Below are positions 22,649 to 33,497 of a stretch of 64,000 nucleotides of DNA, piece by piece. The stretch is from Terebella lapidaria. Taxonomy: Eukaryota > Annelida > Polychaeta > Terebellida > Terebellidae. The notes under the pieces are model-generated. The model saw only the letters and a list, made by a program, of their open reading frames with translations. It was not told the DNA's origin and searched no databases. Both the position numbers and the translations under genes were made by a program. The DNA is taken from contig OX424568.1 in NCBI GenBank assembly GCA_949152475.1, forward strand, positions 2,827,667-2,891,666, in the 5' to 3' direction. Numbering within the stretch: the stretch's first letter is position 1; each line of letters opens with the position of its first letter.

Positions 22649-25184
22649 GGTTACCGGACCTTTGGTCCGCTAACCTATTGGCATGGCGTTGCGTCCGTCG
22701 TCGTCCGTCGTCCACATTTTTATCTTTTTTGTTTACGGTACAAAAATGCCTTAAAATATTTCGAGAGGGAGGTATTTTTTTGTTTTTTGATTTTTGCATT
22801 TCTTTCAAAATGGCGGCCGTTTTCGTGGAAAAATCGCCAATTTTGGACTTTGGCGGTAGTTTTCTCAAAATCTGTTCAGTAACTTTTTTTCTTATTGATG
22901 CATAACACTCCTCATATATACCCCTATGATGTGTATAAGTTTCGTTGCCCTTGAATCGCTCGAAGTGGGCCATTTTGGGCCCAAACTCGGCCCAAATGGG
23001 ACTTTCCCATGTTAAATTCTCCTATGCTTTATAATGGGACACATTAAGCCTAATATCTCACTTAATATTGAGATTAGAGACTAGGAATCAATTGTGGACA
23101 TATAGGAAATCATATATGCTGAATATTCTCGTGACCTTGAATTTGACCTCTGACCTTGGTTTCAAGGTCATAGCGGCCGTTCTCGTCGAAAATGGCTAAT
23201 TTTGGAATTTGATGGTCGTTTTCTCAAAATCTGTTCAGTAACTTTTCTTCATATTGATGCATAACACTCCTCATATGTACTTCTGTGACATGTATAAATT
23301 TCGTTGCGCTTGAATCACTCGAAGTGGGCCATTTTGGGCCCAAACTCGGCCCAGATGTGACTTTCCCATGTTAAATTTTCCTATGCTTTATAATGGGACA
23401 CATTAAGCCTAATATCTCACTTAATATTGAGATTAGAGACTAGGAATCAATTGTGGACATATAGAAAATGATATATGCTGAATATTCTCGTGACCTTGAA
23501 TTTGACCTTTGACCTCATTTCCAAGGTCACAGGACAAAATGGCTAATATCTCGCTTATTATCGACTTTACAGCTTAGAAATCAATTGTGAACATATAGGA
23601 AATGATATATGCTGAATATTCTCGTGACCTTGAATTTGACCTTTGACCTCATTTTCAAGGTCACAGGACAAAATGGCTAATATCTCGCTTATCATGCTTA
23701 TTATCGACTTTACAGCTTAGGAATCCATTGTGAACATATAGGAAATGATATATGCTGAATATTCTCGTGACCTTGAATTTGACCTTTGGCCTCATTTTCA
23801 AGGTCACAGGACAAAATGGCTAATATCTCGCTTATTATCGACTTTACAGCTTAGGAATCAATTGTGAACATATGGGAAATGATATATGCTGAATATTCTC
23901 GTGACCTTGAATTTGAACTTTGACCTCATTTCCAAGGTCACAGGACAAAATTGCTAATATCTCGCTTATTATCGACTTTACGGCTTAGGAATCAATTGTG
24001 AACATATACATGATATAGGAAATGATATATGCTGAATATTCTCGTGACCTTGAATTTTACCTTTGACCTCATTTTCAAGGTCACAGGACAAAATGGCCAA
24101 TATCTTGCTTATTAGCGACTTTGCAGCTTAGGAATCAATTGTGAACATATAGGAAATGATAAATGCTGAATATTCTAGTGACCTTGAATTTTATTTTCAA
24201 GGTCAGAATACAAAATGGCTTATATCTCGCTTATTATCAAATTTACAGCTTAGGGGTCCATAGTGAACATATAGGAAATGATGTATGCTGAATATTTTGG
24301 TGATCTAGAATTTGACCTTTGATCTCATTTTCAAGGTCAGAGAACAAAATGGCTAATATGTCGCTTATTATCATCTTTACATCTGCTCCTGATGACGCCA
24401 GTGTGTCTTTGGATAAACTATTTGGTCGGGCTTTGTTTCTATTGCAAAATGTTGTATTTTACGTTTCTAATTGGCATCATCAAAATTTGATTGTATTGGT
24501 GGTAATAGATTGATACTTACATTTATACCACTGATTCGGTGTCACTGCTGGCGGACGTTAAATCTGTCCCCGAGGATACCATCAACTCCGTAGCCTTCGG
24601 GCTTGTGATTGGGTACTTTTGTACTTGTCATGTATCTATTCCATGGGGTTAGATTCGGATTTCTAAATTATTTTCATAGGTTGTTGGGCAATTGTATACT
24701 AATTCCATCTGGTGTACAGTAGAAACAACTACATTTAACACATTGTCTGCCCCTGAAGACGCCAGTGTGTCTTTGGATAAACTATTTGGTCGGGCTTCGT
24801 TTGTTTCTATTGCAAAATGTAGTATTTTACGTTTCTTATTGGCATCATCAAAATCTGATTGTATTAGTGGTAATAGATTGATACTTACATTTACAGCATA
24901 GGAATCAATTGCGAATATAGAGGAATGATATATACTGAATATTTTCATGACCTTGAACTTGAACTTTGACCTCATTTTCAAGGTCACATCACAGAATGGC
25001 TAAAGTCTCACTTATTATCGACTTTACAGCTTAGGAATTTATTGTGGACATACTAGAAGTGATATATTTGTTGAAAATTTCATGGCCTTGAATTTATCAG
25101 TGACTTTATTGTCAAGGTCACTGGACAAAAGGCTAATATCAAAAATGTATATTGTCCGGTAACCTTTCTTAGCCCTTGGGCTAA
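22649..25184 (+). mobile_element. Family 1 hairpin-capped tandem-core element, copy II
   Basis: The element is inserted inside GT92 copy C. The head is a hairpin with GGTTA/TAACC, a C-C mismatch, CGGACC/GGTCCG and loop TTT. The CGTC run is short. The leader segment is partly duplicated internally (about 22,810-23,100 again at about 23,173-23,460). More than ten 134-bp tandem units follow, interrupted by two copies of the Penelope-tail-like repeat. The tail carries CCGGTAACC and ends in the hairpin TTAGCCC-TT-GGGCTAA. Both ends abut T-runs (GATTTTTA and TAATTTTTC) where copy A of the gene has CGTTTTAC, consistent with insertion into a short T tract. Confidence 0.82.
24386..24895 (+). repeat. 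Two adjacent Penelope-tail-like repeats nested in copy II
   Basis: Copies at about 24,386-24,520 and 24,530-24,895 share GACGCCAGTGTGTCTTTGG, then TATTTGGTCGGGCTT, and end in GGTAATAGATTGATACTTAC. The second is the longest copy in the window. It starts CACTGATTCGGTGTCACTG and includes CGTTAAATCTGTCCCCGAG and TTCCATCTGGTGTACAGTAG. The short translation PEDASVSLDKLFGRA recurs in both copies, which fits a repeat derived from the 3' end of a coding element. Confidence 0.75.
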
Positions 25185-25439
25185 TTTTTCATGTGGTCTT
25201 GAATGACGTGAGTGGGTTCTTAGTACCACACCGTCAGGACACCTGGCAAGGGATGGCACAATATCTTGACTCTCTTGATAATATCACTGGCCTGACAACA
25301 ATATCCACAGCAAAACATGTAAAGTTGAAACAACCCTACCCCCCCCCCCCCCCCAAGAACCAGCAACAGTGATCACGTCGAATCTAAAGCTTTACAAAAT
25401 ATATTATTCAATAACGACAGAATTTGGGTTTCATTTCCT

Positions 25440-25700
25440 ATCCTAGTGTGTTTGTTCTATCTACAGTCTTGTTTCATAATCTGACAAAGAGTGGCAGGCT
25501 GTTCAATTATTCAGAGATTATCTCCCCATGAGAATGCATGTAATTTGCTGGGATGTAACCGATTGGGCGCAAACGGGAAACCGACCGATTAATAGATCCA
25601 GTCAATTTTGTCACCAAATCAACTCAATGTTCATCATTCCTCTATCAGATTTTGCCACGGGAAATTGCATCATTTTCCATGCACAGTCAGTAACTATTGT
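25440..25700 (+). repeat. Distal remnant of unit C
   Basis: TTGTTTCATAATCTGAC, GGCTGTTCAATTATTCAGAG, TGAGAATGCATG and AATAGATCCAGTCAATTTTG align with 11,080-11,240 in copy A. A weaker relative is at about 28,340-28,480. This marks the old end of the duplicated unit. Confidence 0.55.
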
Positions 25701-28700
25701 TTGAGTGATGCACATCATTGGAGAAATGATGCACAGTGAGCCCTAGTTGTGATCACTGGATTATGATTTATATTTGGTTCCAATGAGCATGATCATTCAG
25801 TTAATTTGACATCACTGATGAGTAAGGTGTGTGTGGATAGTTCACGAGAGGTGAAATCACCAATCATACTAGTTAAGATAAGTAATGATTGACATCTTTA
25901 TCTTCCAGTTTTGCTTCTCTGGCCACGGAGGTGACGTTAGTGGGGAGGTGACTGTATGCCAGAAAATAAGCCTATTCAACAACGTCCTTCCAAATCCAGT
26001 ACACATTTGCAATGCAAATAAGTTTGGTTCTCCACCAGCTCAGACATTTTTGGTGTGATTCCAAATACAAACAAGCAACACAACGGTTAGGCCTACAATT
26101 AGGGAGTACGGCAAAATAGGCAGGGATAAGAAGTGCAAAACAAATCTGATACCAGAGGACGATCATATATATTATACATCAAATATAAAACACAATAATA
26201 GGTATTTTATATTCACACAGAACCAAAACGAAACACGAATAACGCTAGTCGATATCAACTTAGGGCAGCCATGTAGCTCAATCGATATCGAGACAATATG
26301 CTCAGTTTGCATTATATTTGGATAGGTATACACAATATTTCACTGGTTTAATGAGATTTGTCTGATTTTCCATTTATTTGTGGTCGGAAGCACTGGCAGC
26401 GTGTCTCGTGCCATGGCAAATGCGAAGTCGGAAACCTCAGTTCATGCGAGGTACCATGCTATTTTCATGCTGAAATTTTGTCATGCTTCTGACCTGCTGA
26501 TTGCATTACAGAACATGAACAGATTAATTCGATCGTGCATGATAACACTGGATGCACCACTTAGATAGTTTAATCATGGTCAGTGGACAAGGTCAATGAG
26601 TTCACCGTGTGTGTTCACAATTCTTGGTTTATTACCCTACACAACAAAAACCCTTGAATATCATTGCCTATTTACTCGGACTTGATTGTTCCATTTTTGG
26701 AGGTGGTTTGCTTGTCTATTAGAAAAACTCAAATTTTAAAAGAGATATTATATTATGGCACTCTGGATAATCATATACAATATATCTTCAAGGAATATGT
26801 TTTAGGTTCGAAATCAGTCCAAAACATGCACTCCGAGGTCAAAACCTAGTTTCAGCAACCCCTGTATACAAATGGATCAGGTGTAAAGAGAGTCCACATT
26901 GTTACATGAGTCCACCCATTATTAAAATGTAAATGCAGTCTTCGATTCGGGTCATTCTGGACTTTTTTTAATGTATTGTATGAACACGTAGTATGAGATC
27001 CTTCCGTTCTGATGAATGGTGTCAGTGTCAAAGAGGTGAGGAAGCAGCTGTTTTCGTCGCTGTTGTTCCTTTAGCAGTCGTGATCAATAGAAGCAAACAA
27101 ATATGTTTCTGTGTGCAAATTTGTGGGGAGCATATTCTCAGCAATAGGTCCATATACACACAGAAATGCTGGACATATATCTTGGCGGAAAACATGCAGC
27201 AGAATATTTTGTTGGAGTGTTCTTTCCATCCTTCCAAATGTAGGAATGCATCTGCGAGGGTTTGTGGCATTTAAGTGACTATGCCAAAGCCACACAGAAT
27301 AAGGCATGGTAAGTGTCACTATAATTTCATCACGAAGGTTACATGCAGCTCTGTCAAGCCAGTCCAACCTCGCTGCAGAGAATATGAAGACAGCCGTAGT
27401 AAATTAAGTAGAGAAGACATTGAGAGTCAGGGAATGTCTGTGCTGTCAAGAAGATGTGCCCAGATAATTGTCGTTGATAAGACAAACGTCAGGGTTTATC
27501 CAGAATTATTATCTACTGATGTCAAGGTTGGTCCTGACCAAAATATCGCGATACCAACTGATGGAAAAGGTTCCATTGTGCAATTCGTATTCTGGTCGGG
27601 GGTGCCTGCAGAATCGATAATTATTGACTGTATATGTTATGTCTCAAAGTATCGAAATCCATAGAAAAATACGGCTTGGTCACGTCGACAACAAGTTGGG
27701 GTAACATGAATCCATGGCCAATGGAAAAGTACGAAATATTCTGTTCTATTTCTATCAGTCGTCATATTGATCGGGATCACCGATGATTTAATTTTGTGAC
27801 ACTGAGAATATTCCTGGCCTCAAACTGGTCGGAATATAGATGATTGTATGTATGTTACACAGAGCTTATTCTCCATGTCCCTTTATGCTGATGATTATTT
27901 TTCAATAATGTTCAAAGATACTTTTTTATTCGTCCCACCCCTACAATTACCATAAAAAGTACGTTGAGAAGAAGTTGATTGGGGTAAAATAGACCACACT
28001 ATAGATGTAGGAATAAACCAACTACCAATACCATAAGATTATGATGAAATAATAGAAAAGCGAGTATATAACCATTTCAGATACATAGGGATCTAGCTAA
28101 CCATTTCAGATACATACCTGTGTTCTAATAGATATAATCATTTTAAATGAACCACTCAAGATCACAAGAGATACTTGGACTGCTTGAAATAGGTTGTGTC
28201 TCGTGTGAAATAGAGTGGGGTGTATTGCGAGTGCATTCCCAAAATGTGCCGGATGCTTCTGGTGGGATCACTTTCCGTCAAGTGCTTGGAATGTTCCTGT
28301 TTTACTAGTATATCAATTGTTTAAATCCACGCCGCTGATTGCTTAACCAGCCTTGAAACAAAACACCAGTATATGAAAAGAGCCAGTCAATCTTGTTATC
28401 AAATAATCTTAATGGCAATCACCATTTTCTCTATTAGGGAATTGCCATGGGAGCAGGAAATTGCATCATTCATAAAATCTTGTCTTAGAATCTTGGAATC
28501 TCAGCATCCAGACTAAGCTGGCAAATTCTACTTGATTTCTCACCATGGATTAATATAGGTGTACAATGTTACGTTCAGTTAAGTTTGCGAAAGTTCTTCT
28601 TAGTGAAAACAAACTGTTTGCTTTGTTAATCTTTTCATTTATGTGACATTCAATATTCAATTCTGTGTTATCTTCTTCATATTCTACATTTGGGAAAATT

Positions 28701-28740
28701 TCGTTACCTTTTCCGCTTTTCAGATTATGAGGATGGGGTG
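25700..28740. other. No gene recognised; several unassigned open frames
   Basis: A 129-codon frame at 27,275-27,664 (motifs MSVLSRRCAQIIVVDKTNV and PTDGKGSIVQFVFWSG) and frames on both strands at 26,993-27,367 are open. I recognise none of them. Opposite-strand overlap makes chance likely for most. A remnant of the old duplicated unit lies near 28,340-28,480. Confidence 0.35.
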
Positions 28741-28761
28741 GTTTGTTTTGTTTTATCCCAG

Positions 28762-28925
28762 GCGAAAATGGCTGAGAAACATGTGTTCCTTGGAGCACAC
28801 GAGAAAGGCAATGTTATAACATCTGCCATGGTCATTCATCAAGAGAAGCAGGTGCCCGTCGACTCCATAGCTCCTAACTCCTGTCCAATACATCAACAGT
28901 CCACACTTTGTAGACAGAGACAAAG
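28762..28925 (+). CDS. Candidate exon of unknown gene
   Basis: A strong acceptor (pyrimidine-rich, ending TTTTATCCCAG) precedes an open stretch reading AKMAEKHVFLGAHEKG, then VITSAMVIHQEKQVPVDS and SCPIHQQSTLCRQRQR. It stops before a GTACAC donor. Phase is 0 at the start, with two bases left at the end. I could not find the adjoining exons or name a family. It may be a lone decayed exon. Confidence 0.3.
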
Positions 28926-28929
28926 GTAC

Positions 28930-30000
28930 ACATGGGTCTCAGTGGAAGGTTAAAACGGACTCGGTTTTCTTGCAACACCGGGTTGGCCCATATTCCCGAC
29001 CTTCACAATGGTATGTATGAGCGAGCTAATATTATAGTACAATTTTGCTTCGTCACCATAATGGACACAATATTGAAACAAAATATCTATCAAGAGGCAC
29101 AAAAACAAAGAACCATTGTGTATTCGGTCAAAGGATGGTGTCACCTGGTATGTCAACTATTAGTGGACAATATATCAATGCCTGATGTCATGTCAAACAT
29201 ACATATTTCATGTAATACTACAGTCAGTGACCTGAAATCATCCTGCAAGAGCTGTACTAGAATTTTAGAGGAAATTCTATTGACAACTTTGAGTGTCAAT
29301 AATAGTATTGTTTTTACATGTATATATGATATCACCGTGTCTATATATAACTCCTGGCAATGGCATTCAAATATTTGACCATATTGAGTATTATCCTGGT
29401 GTTCTTCTGCCCGGATCACACTGACTGCGTTACTTCCTGTCACGCAATCCAAAATATCGGGTAATTGATTAACTGGCCAGACAATCTCCAAGCACCGTAA
29501 GAGATTTTTGGAGCTTTGTAGTCGTAGTTTTTAAGACTTCAAATTTCTTGTGACAACACTTTTGTCAATATAATTGTTGAGAGAGGTGTTGAATGTTACC
29601 TGGGCTGTTGGAATAATGTCTACAAATACATTGAAAACAAATCCATAATTCAATTTGCATGGACCAAAAAGATGTTATAGTTTTATAAGTACCGAATGGA
29701 TGTATGAATTGTGTACTTGTTATGCAAGTGTTGATGATTTCAGTTCAGCCATTTATCTGAAATGAAATGTTCTCCCTGTCACACTTGTGTGAATTGTGAA
29801 GTATTATTGACAACGTTAATGTAACAAACAGATGTGAGGCCCAAATCATGGTCTACTCACCTGGAGTGAGCATATTTCAATTTTGGATCATGTGTCGAAT
29901 TGAATTTCCCCAACATCAAAATCAAACTGAATTGTTAACATAACTTCCCATATTACAAAAACTATGAGATTATGACGAAAATAATCCAAAATGAATAGTT
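28930..30000. other. No gene recognised
   Basis: A 148-codon frame at 28,932-29,378 overlaps minus-strand frames of similar length. No motif or splice structure supports any of them. The remainder is AT-rich. Confidence 0.35.
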
Positions 30001-30120
30001 TTGCAACAAAAGCAAGGCGCGACCAAATATTTCCATCCACATCCTTACTGGAGTTTAGGGACAGACAATGTGCATAACTATATAATTATTATATTTGTGT
30101 ACTGTACAACTGAATGCTAT
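30000..30120 (-). repeat. Degraded Penelope-tail-like repeat downstream of the RT
   Basis: GCAACAAAAGCAAGGCGCGACC, then GGGACAGACAATGTG and GTGTACTGTACAACTG, keep the order and spacing of the better copies but are strongly mutated. It lies 3' of the reverse transcriptase on the same strand, where a Penelope tail should be. Confidence 0.5.
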
Positions 30121-30869
30121 TATTTCGCTAGAGGGCGTATGATTTCGCTAGAGGGCGTATGATCCGATAATAATCGAGATTTGGCCTGAGATCAATGTAT
30201 CAAGCAGTACTGCAAATATGAACTATTCAAATAGACGTAGAATCAATACCCAGTATTAAGTATTCCAAGCAAACAAAACAGGGTCCGTTATCCAATCTCA
30301 TATTCCGGGGACAGAAAGTCATATCAGGCATACGAAGTAAGAGGAAACAAAAATGACAGGGAAACTCATCATGCTCATGAACCCCCAAAAATGTCCATTA
30401 GGAGGTGAAATCAGGTGTTCCGGAAAAAGTGATCAATTCCTGCCCCTCTAGTGGAACGCGTCATGAATTTTCCAAAATTAACATGAAAATAGATCTAGTT
30501 GCATGGCAGACATGGATTTGGTGTATTTATCAACCATATCTTGATGACGTCAATAGAATTTCTTAAACGCAGCTATACGTCTTGGTGAAACATCCTTGTC
30601 GCAGCAGTTTAGAGACTAGTTGGGCACTTCGATAAACACAGTCCTCATATTTGCAACCAGCTCTGGAATAGCGTGTAAGTTGAGAAACAAACACACCATA
30701 TGGTGGTGAGTAAGGGATTTTGCTGATTAGAAAAGGGAAATTGACTATGGAAAAATTGAAATCATCACGTTTGTCATATAATCTGGTTGACAGTTCAGAA
30801 TCATTATCAATCTCCAACCTCAGGTCTAGATAGTTGGAAAAATAAGCTGAGTCTGTAGTATCCTTAATT

Positions 30870-32343
30870 GTATCCCCGAACAAAGTTCGGCGGATACTAT
30901 GGATTTACGATCGTCGCGCCGCCGCCGCCGCCACTTTCTTGTGAACGCGCTGCAGCTTGCAAATCTGAACCGATTTTGATAATATTTTATATCATGTATA
31001 TGGACATGTCTTATGGTGAGATCACGACACCTATCGATTTTGGTTGCCATAGCAACCAAAATAGCTGATTGGCGTAACATTTTGTGCTCAAATTAGCCTG
31101 TTAACACACATGGGTTGTGAACGCTCTACGGGTGGGAGTTTTCGATGAATGATGATGAAATCGCACAGGCACAATGAGAAAGACCATCACACGAAACCTA
31201 TTGTTTTTCAAAATGATCGAATAAATATTAATACGTTTCGAGAGGTTAACTTATTACGACAATTAAAATACCTACTTTGACATGTGTGATCACTCCAATA
31301 ACCTGTACTATGAAAGCAAATTGCACTGGATTCTTGTTCAGAATACAGAACTGATGTTTTTGGTGACAAAAGAACAATATTACTGAATAAGTTAACATTG
31401 GTTTTACTAGTTAAGTCTATTATTGACCACAATAAAAATAGTTAAGACGAGAAACATTTTTCATTATTGAGCTCAACAAGGTAAAGGTTGTGTCCAGTAG
31501 AAATTTCACAGGTGTAACCGAATAAGTTAACATTATTTTTACTACTTAAGTCTATTATTGACCACAATAAAAATAGTTAAGACAAGAAACATTTATCATT
31601 GGGCTCAACGAGGTAAAGCTTCTGTGCAGTAGAGATTTCCTGGCTGTAGCCGAATAAGTTTTCATCATTTTTACTAGTTAAGTGTATTATTGACCTGAAG
31701 AAAAATAGTTAAGACAAGAAACATTTACTATTGAGCTCAACAATTTAAAAGTTTTGTCCAGTAGAGATTTCATGGTTGTAACCGGATAAGTTAACATTAT
31801 TTTTACCAGTAAAGTCAATTTTTACTTCGAATTTCAACTTGAAACCAAGTTTGGCACATATTATGAATTAAAATTTAAATTATGGTGAAAAGTTTGATCT
31901 GGCTCCAATTTCTTCACCTTGAAATGTAGTTTTGGTCAGCTTTCACTTTGAATTTCAACGTGGTACCAGGTTTGGCACATACTATGAGTTGAAATATAAC
32001 TTATGGTGAAAAGTTCGATCGGACTCCAATTTAGTCATCTTGAAATGACAAGTTTTTGTCAACTTTTGCTTGAATTTCAACTCGGAACCGAGTTTGTCAA
32101 ATATTCTGAGTTGAAGTATAACTTTAGGTGAAAACTTTTATCTGGCTGTAATTTCATTATTTTATCGAACATGTCAAAATGGAAATTCGTATGCAGTGAT
32201 TTTAGTGGTGATCTTGAATTCGACCTTCAATAAGCTTGAAAGGTTTCACACTCACAATGTACATCAGTGATATATTTGGGGCAACAGGGATGATAGGGCT
32301 ACAGGGGATACACCCAAGCGGTCGTAGGCGACCGGAAGCGTCT
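30870..32343 (+). mobile_element. Family 2 hairpin-capped tandem-core element
   Basis: Inserted within the Penelope-like RT. The head is a bulged hairpin: GTATCC, CCGAAC, loop AAA, GTTCGG, extra C, GGATAC. A (GCC)n run follows at about 30,917-30,932, then a leader with GTGAACGCGCTGCAGC. The core has two tandem arrays: about 133-bp units at 31,384-31,815 and about 121-bp units at 31,829-32,165. Near the tail is a hairpin CGGTCG-TAGG-CGACCG at 32,319-32,334. No protein is encoded. The layout parallels family 1 although the sequences differ. The right border is set only by where RT homology resumes. Confidence 0.65.
31384..32165 (+). repeat. Two adjacent minisatellite-like arrays
   Basis: The first array has about 3.2 units of about 133 bp, each starting GAATAAGTTAACATTATTTT and including ATTATTGACC and CAGTAGA(A/G)ATTTC. 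The second has about 2.8 units of about 121 bp, each starting GAATTTCAAC and including AGTTTGGCACATA and CTCCAATTT. The two unit types are unrelated to each other. Confidence 0.75.
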
Positions 32344-33271
32344 AGTTTCAAGTTCCTTGAGATATATGACATCCAAATAATCACCAAACTTGGGATCATT
32401 TAGCGACAATACATCGTCTATGTATCGGAAAGTGAAATTAAAATTACATGTTAGTTTCTTCGAATCTCCTCGTTGTAAATGTTGGATAAAATCTGATTCA
32501 TATGAGTATAAAAACAGGTCTGCCAACAGTGGTGCACAGTTTGTACCCATGAGAATACCAATTGTTTGTTAAAAAATTCGACCACCAAATTCCACAAAAA
32601 TATTATCAATCAGAATATTAACAATATTTACGACATATATTTCAGTATATTTGTATGGGGTATCAGAGTCGCCTTTAACAAAATAAGCGGCATTATGTTT
32701 AACTACAATATAGTGGTACCGACGTTGTCCCTTTCTAGAGAAAAATGAATTATTGGTGAGTTTTTATGCTGAAACATCAGTTCAGAATGCGGTATATTTG
32801 TGTACAAAGTGGAAAAATCAAATGTTTCGATAGACGTTACTTTTGAAAGCGTGTGAGCATGTAGATATTCCAATGAAGATTTGGAATTTTTTAATATCCA
32901 CATTTGGTTTATACCACTTCTAGAATAGATGGTTTCAGAGTACTTTTGGAAACCCTGTTTAATTTTAGACAATATAACAGTTAATATTTTAGAAAGGGCT
33001 TTGGTAGAACATGCTGCTGAACCTGAAATATATCTTTGTGTCGATTTGTAACTAATTATGCCTTATGTGTAAATTCCGTCTGATGTGAGATCCTTATGAG
33101 CAAGAACACAAATTGATAATTTTGTGCATTAAATATCTAAACACATGATAATGAAACACCAGTATTTATCACGCTTCTAGACGTCAACACGTGTGCTCTG
33201 TGAAACTCTGGTGAGATGAGGACACCCTTGGCTGGTATTGCTGGAATATCACTGATGAGATGTAAGTTTCA

Positions 33272-33440
33272 ATCTATTACCACCAATACAGCCAAATTTT
33301 GATGATTCCAATAACAAACATAAAACACAACATTTTGCAATAGAAACAAAGCCCAACCAATTACTATATCAAAAGACACACTGGCGTCATCAGGGGCAGA
33401 CAGTGTGGTAAATGTAGTTGTTTCTGTACATCTGATATTA
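33272..33440 (-). repeat. Penelope-tail-like repeat upstream of the RT
   Basis: Minus-sense copy with TCTATTACCACCAATACAGCC, then AATAGAAACAAAGCCCAACC, CTGGCGTCATCAGGGGCAG and AAATGTAGTTGTTTCTGTAC. It lies just 5' of the reverse transcriptase on the same strand. This is consistent with the head-to-tail partial tandem copies typical of Penelope-like elements. Confidence 0.7.
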
Positions 33441-33497
33441 TTACAGGTGTATATATCATATGGAGCTGGTGTAACTGTGAGATATTCAATCTTTCAC

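Larger units (their letters stand above)
21473..25350 (+). pseudogene. GT92 pseudogene, copy C, split by a 2.5-kb element
   Basis: The reading at 21,473 aligns with the N-terminus of copies A and B: basic tail, LKRCLQTMRSYRI and a hydrophobic segment LMLASVLFVVFLCCF. The same protein continues in other frames, with LQIYDQVKGQESHSSG, then FRYIGGGYIFSAFPDSRNSSAS, then FGICVPPLFGHIPSTTIVEF. After that come SSRHLGADHVLFYVYQV and WVSIVPWDVPVREKQIWNHG. Homology stops at about 22,645, where a family 1 element begins. It resumes at 25,185 with the acidic-box region (VVLNDVSGFLVPHR by translation) and ends near 25,350, short of the C-terminus. It is more diverged than A and B. Several frame changes and the insertion make it dead. 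In this copy the D-x-D/E box has also lost its acidic residues. Confidence 0.8.
30480..33030 (-). mobile_element. Penelope-like reverse transcriptase, broken and interrupted
   Basis: Read on the minus strand, the region gives a recognisable RT in order: STKALSKIL, INQMWILKNSK, ETFDFSTLYTNIPHSEL, NIFVEFGGRIF, MGTNCAPLLADLFLYSYE, FRYIDDVLSLNDPKFGDYL (catalytic YIDD) and VIYLKELE. After an inserted element come SNYLDLRLEIDND, RLYDKRDDFNFSIVNFPFL, VSQLTRYSRA and a C-terminal KKFY-type block. The FDFSTLYTNIP and YIDD pattern fits a group of animal RTs that I place with Penelope-like elements, though the clade is uncertain. It is broken in several places besides the large insertion. Tail repeats lie on both sides in the same orientation (33,272-33,440 and about 30,000-30,120), as is common for Penelope-like elements. 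Confidence 0.75.

Noticed and set aside
24390-24420. CTGATGA followed by a GC-rich arm looked like a hammerhead ribozyme core, known from Penelope-like elements.
   Set aside because: No complementary stem II closing onto a GAAA box, and no matching cleavage arm could be drawn in this copy or the other tail copies.
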